This document shows positions 1 to 3,848 of a stretch of 5,504 bases of DNA, in pieces (the stretch's first letter is position 1; each line of letters begins with the position of its first letter). Source of the DNA: Synechococcus sp. UW140 (lineage in GTDB: Bacteria > Cyanobacteriota > Cyanobacteriia > PCC-6307 > Cyanobiaceae); NCBI GenBank assembly GCA_945878795.1, contig CAMDWF010000177.1, forward strand, positions 1 to 5,504, read 5' to 3'. A program made the translations under genes and the position numbers. The notes beneath the pieces were generated by a model. That model worked only from the letters and a program-made list of their open reading frames with translations. It was not told the origin of the DNA and did not search any database.

Positions 1-230
1 GCAACTTGCACATTGACCGTGTTCGGCGCGTAGCAACTCAACATCCAGGCAAAATAGCTCTTCAGTTCATCCGCACTCAGGTTATCTGGGCATCGGTTGA
101 AATGTTTGGCTGCTTTCCATAAGTACTGGCGATAGGTTTCTATCGTTCGCTCTCGCATTCTTTGTAAGCGTAGAGCCTGGTCGTAAGCAGCAAGCAACTG
201 CTTGAACTTCTCAAGTTCTTCTGCATTCAT
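1..230 (-). CDS. Tyrosine recombinase/integrase, N-terminal part (runs off the left edge)
   Basis: An open frame of 76 codons starts at ATG 230-228 and continues past the window edge. The protein begins MNAEELEKFKQLLAAYDQAL, then RMRERTIETYRQYL (about residues 25-38), CPDNLSADELKSYF (about 48-61) and PNTVNV (about 69-74). This is the pattern of the N-terminal SAM-like core-binding domain of phage-integrase-family recombinases: a short basic region, T-x-x-x-Y, a helix ending in a 'D.LS.DEL..YF' segment, then an 'NTVN' helix start. The catalytic domain would lie outside the window, so activity cannot be judged. The start is supported by a strong AGGAGG eight bases upstream. The style resembles recombinases that accompany IS91-like elements and, more distantly, integron integrases; this placement is from memory of the families. 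The same family is represented by the relic at 960-1160, so two copies were probably once present. Confidence 0.7.
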   Translation of the reverse strand, partial: MNAEELEKFKQLLAAYDQALRLQRMRERTIETYRQYLWKAAKHFNRCPDNLSADELKSYFAWMLSCYAPNTVNVQV

Positions 231-238
231 GGGAACAT

Positions 239-244
239 CCTCCT
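239..244 (-). promoter_or_regulatory. Ribosome binding site of the left-edge recombinase gene
   Basis: A perfect AGGAGG on the minus strand lies eight bases before the ATG at 230. It decides the start codon of the recombinase and suggests the gene is, or recently was, translated. I could not identify a convincing promoter further upstream. Confidence 0.7.
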
Positions 245-449
245 GTGGGAGCAATCGGGACATGAGCTGCAATCAGGCTTTACGCTGAATGCACTTGCTT
301 CAGTGTCTTGATTGACCCAACCGCCCAACTGTTCAGCCAGGCCTAGTCAGAGAAAACTTCTGCTTGTATTAAGGCGAGTTGCCCAGGGCCCTGTCCGCCG
401 TTGGCAGTTGCCTATGCTAACTTCATGAAATCTGCCGCGCAGCGGCTTG

Positions 450-487
450 GTCCAACTACTATTTGGGCGGATCCGCCTAAGTTGCAC
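450..487. repeat. Palindromic repeat, copy 1 (nested inverted repeat)
   Basis: The core GGCGGATCCGCC (467-478, read with its edges) is an inner palindrome, followed by TAAGTTGCAC. An outer pair CAACT (453-457) and AGTTG (480-484) flanks it, so the segment can fold as a nested hairpin. The outer boxes GTCCAAC (450-456) and GTTGCAC (481-487) are complementary at six of seven positions. The right half TCCGCCTAAG (472-481) is shared exactly with the copies at 503 and 605. The nested-box arrangement resembles a tyrosine-recombinase or attC-like site in form only; at 38 bases it is shorter than usual attC sites. Confidence 0.6.
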
Positions 488-499
488 CGACTCCCCCGG

Positions 500-518
500 C
501 TGTCCGCCTAAGACGCAG
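500..518 (+). repeat. Repeat half-site, copy 2
   Basis: CTGTCCGCCTAAGACGCAG carries the same TCCGCCTAAG core (503-512) as copies 1 and 3 but lacks the left palindromic arm. It lies 31 bases after the core of copy 1 in the same orientation. CTGTCCGCC also occurs at 391-399 without the TAAG end. With the left arm of copy 3 (589-604) it forms a long inverted repeat: GCCTAAGACGCA here against GCCTAAGATGCA on the other strand, one mismatch in 12, about 70 bases apart. Confidence 0.55.
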
Positions 519-591
519 CACTGGCCTAGCTGCCAGGCGACAGAAAGACTGCACCACAATGGATCTCACGGCTCAAGGACAAACGATTGTG

Positions 592-617
592 CATCTTAGG
601 CGGATCCGCCTAAGATG
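592..617. repeat. Perfect 26-bp palindrome, copy 3 of the repeat
   Basis: The sequence reads identically on both strands across all 26 bases, centred on GGATCC (602-607), with left arm CATCTTAGGCGGA and right arm TCCGCCTAAGATG. The centre has no spacer, so the cruciform would have no natural loop. It fits either a dimeric protein-binding site or two half-sites back to back. TCCGCCTAAG is shared with copies 1 and 2. It lies in non-coding DNA about 360 bases upstream of the left-edge recombinase start. Confidence 0.75.
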
Positions 618-785
618 TGTTCACGATGTTACAAAGGAGTCCAGGGGGCAGCTAAAGACGCAATAAAAGAGACTCGAATGATTGATCTACCTTGTCATGA
701 GAAGCGTGTAGACAGTACCGTAGCAGCTAACAAAATGAGATGAAGATGGCAAGCTTGTATAGATATATGTGGGTTGACTTGTCGA

Positions 786-824
786 TCTTCTAACACTGAT
801 TCGGCGGACCGCAGAAGTTGTGGC
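786..824. repeat. Degenerate copy of the palindromic repeat
   Basis: GGCGGACCGCAGAAGTTG (803-820) matches GGCGGATCCGCCTAAGTTG of copy 1 apart from one missing base and a CT-to-AG change. The similarity extends leftwards: ACTGATTCGG here against ACTATTTGGG there, and TCTAACACT against TCCAACTACT. As in copy 1 there is an inner palindrome (GCGGACCGC, 804-812) and an outer pair, here CTTCT (787-791) and AGAAG (813-817). The fit beyond the palindrome suggests common descent. Confidence 0.4.
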
Positions 825-959
825 CAGCCGACTGTTTGCCACATAATTTGCAAGTGCAGGAATCTAACCCTTGCGAAAGTTCATTGCTAGGAAGGCTTCT
901 GGGTGGCCGCCACTAGCTTCATGGATTGATACGCGATCCGCTGAAGACCCCTCCGTTCC

Positions 960-1160
960 TCAGAGCAGGTCAGCGGGGCTTCGTACCCCAGATGGTCCTC
1001 GGTTCAGTTCATGGGTGTAGATCATGGTGGTCTTGGCGTCCTTGTGGCCCAGCAACTCCTGAATGGTGCGGAAGTCCTGGTCCCGCTCCAGCAGGTGGGT
1101 GTCAGTGATCTGGCCAGCCTCCAGTAGCCGGGAGGCATCCGATGCCTGGGATGGCGGATC
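960..1160 (-). pseudogene. Tyrosine recombinase relic, C-terminal end only
   Basis: In one frame ending at TGA (962-960) the relic reads LLERDQDFRTIQELLGHKDA, then KTTMIYTHELNRG and GVRSPADLL. This is the C-terminus of integrases of the IntI/IS91-companion type, including the box II GHKD segment and the nucleophilic tyrosine of MIYTH (codon 1019-1017). The catalytic arginine-histidine pair is visible as IRH at 1159-1151, but in another frame. Between it and ASRLLEAGQ about eight extra bases, containing the inverted repeat GGCATCGGATGCC (1146-1134), break the frame. ASRLLEAGQ is followed by a second THLLERDQD, so the LLEAGQ segment looks duplicated in tandem (1136-1104 and 1103-1071). The N-terminal domain and most of the catalytic domain are missing and there is no start. 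It cannot be functional. The overlapping 104-codon frame at 1022-1336 is an artefact of these broken frames. Confidence 0.75.
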
Positions 1161-1206
1161 AACAGCGCCGGCCCCATGGCCGGTCGTTGCAGCAGCGGCT
1201 CCTGGC

Positions 1207-1346
1207 TCACGCCAACTCCCCCCGCAGGCTGTTGACCAGCTCCAGATCGACCGGTGACCCCTGGGCTTTCCAGGGCAGCACGGAAGCCATCAGCGACAGC
1301 AGCACGGATCGCCAGCAAGTTGCTGGCCGAAGACATACAGTTCCGC
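1207..1346 (-). pseudogene. Remnant of a second SWIM zinc-finger gene
   Basis: On the minus strand, 1346-1303 aligns without gaps to 3350-3307 of the intact SWIM gene, with 37 of 44 bases identical by my count. The peptides are AELYVFGQQLAGDP and AVLYVFAQQLDGDP, the segment just after the zinc-binding CKH in the intact protein. At the end of the match one base of a GTGG run is missing and the frame shifts. Further on, ALESPG in one frame and GSPVDLELVNSLRGELA followed by TGA (1209-1207) in another faintly recall the intact tail (LEIPGAPPDWQERLAEMYRQ). The zinc-binding cysteines and the whole N-terminus are absent; a GC hairpin stands where they should be. The 44-base match is solid; the tail assignment is an inference. 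The gene is non-functional. Confidence 0.5.
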
Positions 1347-1383
1347 CGCCAACCGCCGCGCCGGAGCGGCGGCGGTTGGCGGC
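1345..1383 (-). terminator. 15-bp GC hairpin after the coiled-coil gene; possible terminator
   Basis: Arms 1345-1359 (GCCGCCAACCGCCGC) and 1369-1383 are perfectly complementary over 15 bases, with a nine-base loop, and nearly all pairs are G-C. It begins 21 bases beyond the stop codon of the coiled-coil gene, where a terminator of the minus-strand run would be expected. There is no T-run on either side, so it is not a canonical Rho-independent terminator. It could equally be a repeat element or a scar at the junction with the SWIM remnant, whose matching part starts at its edge. Confidence 0.45.
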
Positions 1384-1404
1384 AGTAAGTGGAACCGTGC
1401 CCGC

Positions 1405-1971
1405 TCAGTGCTTGATCTCCATTTGCAGGAGTCTCTCGCTGAAACCGTTCTGGTCACTGGGCTCCTCAGGCTCGATTGGCAGCATCAGGTCGTAGAAGGC
1501 TTGGCGGACGCCCTTCAGTTTTGTCTCCATCTGGGTGCGGCTCCTGATCTCCAGTTCCAGCTGGTTGTGGAGCCCCTGGATCTGCTCTTGCAGCCGTTGT
1601 GCTCTTTCCTGCTCGCCGGCTTTGGCGATGGCCTCCTCCGCTTCGCTGATCGCCATCTGTTCCAGGATGGCATCGTGAATGGAGGCCACCTCCACTTCAG
1701 CCTTCTGCCTTGCCTGCCGTTCCTGATCCAGTTCGCCGCTAAGGCGAAGGCAGTCCTGCTCGTTTTGCTCCTTAAGCAGGGCCAGTTCCCTCTCCAGGCT
1801 CTCGGCTCGCTCAACGGCCTCCTGCCTGGCTTGGCGTTCCTGTTCCAGCTGCGTGCGCAGCTCGTTCAGCTCTGCTTCAGCCAGCTGGTGCATGCGCCAG
1901 GCGAGGGCCGTCAGGTCATCGGCCGCCTGGGCGAGGGATTGGGCCATCGGGTGGGGATAAGCAAGGATCAC
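1405..1971 (-). CDS. Coiled-coil protein of unknown function
   Basis: I do not recognise this 188-residue protein. After a short start (residues 1-30) it is almost wholly a charged, Glu/Gln/Arg-rich helix (about 31-155) with heptad-like leucines, ending in a less regular tail (FYDLMLPIEPEEP, then LLQMEIKH). There is no signal peptide, membrane segment or catalytic motif. The heptapeptide QERQARQ occurs twice, at 44-50 and 83-89, exactly 39 residues apart. A looser echo (QLELEIRSRTQ) is near 137-147, so the coil probably grew by internal duplication. The start chosen is GTG 1971-1969, with AAGGAG 12 bases upstream. An ATG at 1947, eight codons later, lacks a ribosome site but would also leave the coil intact. 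The gene is the last of the minus-strand run, 129 bases after the nuclease-like gene, and is followed by a strong hairpin. A structural or partner-binding role is a guess from composition only. Confidence 0.7.
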   Translation of the reverse strand: MILAYPHPMAQSLAQAADDLTALAWRMHQLAEAELNELRTQLEQERQARQEAVERAESLERELALLKEQNEQDCLRLSGELDQERQARQKAEVEVASIHDAILEQMAISEAEEAIAKAGEQERAQRLQEQIQGLHNQLELEIRSRTQMETKLKGVRQAFYDLMLPIEPEEPSDQNGFSERLLQMEIKH

Positions 1972-1983
1972 AGAAGTAAGTTG

Positions 1984-1989
1984 CTCCTT
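1984..1989 (-). promoter_or_regulatory. Ribosome binding site of the coiled-coil gene
   Basis: AAGGAG on the minus strand stands 12 bases before GTG 1971. The spacing is long but acceptable. It favours the GTG over the downstream ATG at 1947, from which it is 36 bases away. Confidence 0.45.
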
Positions 1990-2100
1990 TCCAGCCGGCT
2001 TGTCGGTATCGGTGGACCCACTGCCTTGGCGGTGTGCCGTGGGCCGCAGGTGGCAGGCCTGTCACCCGATCCCAGCCGCCTCACCCGCCCAGTCCGCTGA

Positions 2101-2967
2101 TCAACCCACCGCCAGCCAGGCCACCAGATCCGCTGGGCTGTTGAAATCCAGCAGGGCCTCCGCCAGGGCCTCAAGGCGCTCCAGTGACAGGGCCCTGATG
2201 CCGGCCTCCTGTTCGGCGCTGATCGCACCGCAGCGGCGACGGAGCAGACGGAGAGCCATTTCCAGTTCGCCTTCCTGACGGCCCTGCCCAAAAATCTCCT
2301 GGTACGCCACGCTTTGGCTGAAATCCTCCAGGGTGATGCCGCCCATGGCGCAAAGCTCCTCTAGCGATCGGCCATTAAACCGTGTAATCACGATAGCGGC
2401 GATGACATCGGCCAAGGCGCCTGCCTGATCAGTGCCGGCCACCTGCTGGCGGATGGCAGCACTGCTGGCCGGCACCTGCTCTTCTGGCTGCACCAGCAAC
2501 GCCAGGGCCCGCAGCAGCGGCGGGGCCGTTGGATCGGTGGTGGCGGGCTCCAGTTCGATCCAATGCACCCGCTCCCGCACAAACTCCGCCACCGCCCGCA
2601 GTCGACCAAAATTTATCCACCGGTTCGGGCAGATCACCACCACCCGCCAGTGATCGATAGTGCTGGCCTGCTGCAGCCAGCGACCGCTCTCGGCATAGAG
2701 CCGCCGCAGGAAGCCAGGATCGGCTGCCATCTGGGCCTCGAGGATCACCGCCGGCAGTTCCGGCAACTGCGGCGGTGGCAGAAACAACCCATCAAGGCGG
2801 TATTCCCGCTCCTTGAGCACCGGTGCCGAGAAGCGGTAACCGGCAGCAGAGCCGGCAGCGCCAGCCGCGTCGCCAGCCAAGCCGGCAGCCGCCACCAGGT
2901 CGGGCTGGAGCTCCAGGATCCAGTCGGGATGACTCTGGAAGACCCAATAAAAAAGCTTGTCGCTCAT
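2101..2967 (-). CDS. DUF2887/DUF4351 protein, Rpn-like PD-(D/E)XK nuclease family
   Basis: This 288-residue protein has the layout of cyanobacterial DUF2887 proteins, often labelled Rpn-family recombination-promoting nucleases or putative transposases. It opens MSDKLFYWVFQSHPDWILEL. YRFSAPVLKEREYRLDGLF leads to the candidate acidic residue D59 of the nuclease fold. PAVILEAQM supplies E77 and Q79, the E-x-Q form of the (D/E)xK motif. RRLYAESGRWLQQ and WRVVVICPNR follow. The last 60 or so residues (LRLLRRRCGAISAEQ to DLVAWLAV) match a DUF4351 tail. A Gly/Ala-rich stretch near 26-43 looks inserted before YRFSAP. Family members are presumed DNA endonucleases; the exact role is unknown. The start chosen is ATG 2967. 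A GTG at 2973 adds two residues, has AAGGGG nine bases upstream and overlaps the SWIM stop as GTGA, so it may be the real start. The frame stays open to 3168, but that extension lies inside the SWIM gene. Confidence 0.85.
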   Translation of the reverse strand: MSDKLFYWVFQSHPDWILELQPDLVAAAGLAGDAAGAAGSAAGYRFSAPVLKEREYRLDGLFLPPPQLPELPAVILEAQMAADPGFLRRLYAESGRWLQQASTIDHWRVVVICPNRWINFGRLRAVAEFVRERVHWIELEPATTDPTAPPLLRALALLVQPEEQVPASSAAIRQQVAGTDQAGALADVIAAIVITRFNGRSLEELCAMGGITLEDFSQSVAYQEIFGQGRQEGELEMALRLLRRRCGAISAEQEAGIRALSLERLEALAEALLDFNSPADLVAWLAVG

Positions 2968-2969
2968 GC

Positions 2970-3848
2970 TCACGGCGGTTGGCCCCTTGACTCCTCCGCC
3001 ACCAACTGCCGATACATCTCCGCCAAACGCTCCTGCCAATCCGGCGGCGCTCCGGGGATCTCCAGCGGCCCCAGCCGTTGCAGCGCCCGCTCGGGCGGAT
3101 CGGGCGGCAGGGGATCGGGGGGCAGCAGGCGTGGATCGGGACGAGACCGGAGACCCGCTGGCCACCAAGGCGGCAACGATTCAGCCTCTGGAATCGGCAC
3201 CCCATCGCCGCCTGCTTTGCCGCCGCTGGCCGCCGCCCCCGCAGGCCCCTGTTGCAGGGCCTGCAGCAGCGTCTGGCGATCGCGGCCGTGCCAGGTCAGC
3301 AGCAGCCACGGATCGCCATCGAGTTGCTGGGCGAAGACGTAGAGCACCGCGGCGATGTGTTTGCAGGGTTCGGCGTCATCGGGGCAGCCGCAACGCACTT
3401 GCAGGTCGTCCCAGCGGCGCGGGAACAGGGCCACACCGGCTTCGGCGAAGGCCGCCTCCAGGTTGGCGGGCACCTCACCGGCCAGCAATTGGGCGGCCCA
3501 GCCCAGGCGGGTGGCGAACAGAACCTCCAGGCTGCGCCATTGGGCTTTATTGGCCGCCTCGCTGCGCACGCTCACCCGGTAGGGCGTGGCCCGCGACCCC
3601 TGCACCCGGGCCTCCAACCGGCCCGCTTTTACAACCAAATCCGTCACCTTGCCGCCGCGGGCGTAGCGCCGACCCCGTTCCATCCGCGGTCCCAGGCCGT
3701 AACCCTCCAGCACGGCGGTGAACCGCTGCGACCACCACTGGCTGGCCAGGGGTTCTTGGCGGCCCTTGCGGGCCGCAGCCGGCCGACTCGCTGGCTTCCG
3801 GGCCGATCCAGGCGCATCATCCCGAGCAGGTCCACCTGCAGCTGTCAT
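2970..3848 (-). CDS. SWIM zinc-finger protein, partner of the SNF2 helicase
   Basis: This 292-residue protein carries a SWIM zinc finger, C153-G-C155, six residues, then C162-K-H164 (VRCGCPDDAEPCKHIAAVLY), matching CxCx(n)CxH with all four ligands present. The first 30 residues are basic, Ala/Arg/Lys-rich and probably disordered. WWSQRFTAVLEGYGLGPRME and RRYARGGKVTDLVV (about 38-73) are typical of bacterial SWIM proteins encoded beside SNF2 helicases. A Gly/Ala- and then Pro-rich linker (about 200-260) precedes a short helical tail. SWIM domains bind nucleic acid or protein; here a role in targeting the helicase is inferred from pairing. The start is ATG 3848, with GGAGG seven bases upstream; its ATGA overlaps the helicase stop. 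The frame remains open upstream to 4088, but that part lies in the helicase and is rejected. Part of this gene recurs as a broken copy at 1303-1346. Confidence 0.9.
   Translation of the reverse strand: MTAAGGPARDDAPGSARKPASRPAAARKGRQEPLASQWWSQRFTAVLEGYGLGPRMERGRRYARGGKVTDLVVKAGRLEARVQGSRATPYRVSVRSEAANKAQWRSLEVLFATRLGWAAQLLAGEVPANLEAAFAEAGVALFPRRWDDLQVRCGCPDDAEPCKHIAAVLYVFAQQLDGDPWLLLTWHGRDRQTLLQALQQGPAGAAASGGKAGGDGVPIPEAESLPPWWPAGLRSRPDPRLLPPDPLPPDPPERALQRLGPLEIPGAPPDWQERLAEMYRQLVAEESRGQPP
2983..2988 (-). promoter_or_regulatory. Ribosome binding site at the SWIM/nuclease junction
   Basis: AAGGGG on the minus strand is nine bases before GTG 2973 and 15 bases before ATG 2967. The spacing favours the GTG, whose first bases form the GTGA overlap with the SWIM stop. 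Ribosomes finishing the SWIM gene could restart here. Confidence 0.4.
3276..3283. other. HIP1 octamer GCGATCGC
   Basis: A single copy of the palindrome GCGATCGC, overrepresented in many cyanobacterial genomes, lies within the SWIM coding sequence. One copy is only weak support for the lineage. Confidence 0.5.

Larger units (their letters stand above)
245..959. other. Gene-poor, lower-GC stretch with palindromic repeats
   Basis: This stretch between the recombinase start and the recombinase relic holds no coding region I can support. The longest minus-strand frame (347-559) is read through the repeat palindromes and resembles no protein I know. A 21-codon plus-strand frame from ATG 678 has no clear ribosome site. 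The base composition is clearly less GC-rich than the right part of the window. What it does hold is the family of GGCGGATCCGCC-type repeats annotated separately, plus a 6-bp stem at 819-824/838-843 followed by TAATTTG, too weak to call a terminator. Confidence 0.6.

Noticed and set aside
347..559. 70-codon minus-strand frame in the repeat region
   Set aside because: It reads through the palindromic repeats, has no clear ribosome site and resembles no known protein.
774..806. TTGACT as a sigma-70 promoter -35 box
   Set aside because: No acceptable -10 box lies 16-18 bases downstream and no gene follows.
819..850. Small hairpin TGTGGC/GCCACA followed by TAATTTG as a terminator
   Set aside because: The stem has only six pairs, the loop is 13 bases and the T-run is broken; no gene ends just before it.
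1022..1336. 104-codon minus-strand frame
   Set aside because: It is the wrong frame of two adjacent broken genes; the recognisable peptides lie in the other frames.
1408..2100. Plus-strand open frame opposite the coiled-coil gene, rich in Leu and Phe
   Set aside because: This is the antisense of Glu/Gln/Lys-rich heptads, which reads as Leu/Phe/Val. The apparent hydrophobic segments are not evidence of a membrane protein.
2974..3168. N-terminal extension of the nuclease-like gene to 3168
   Set aside because: The added residues are Ala/Gly/Pro-rich, overlap the SWIM coding sequence in another frame, and precede the family's usual start.
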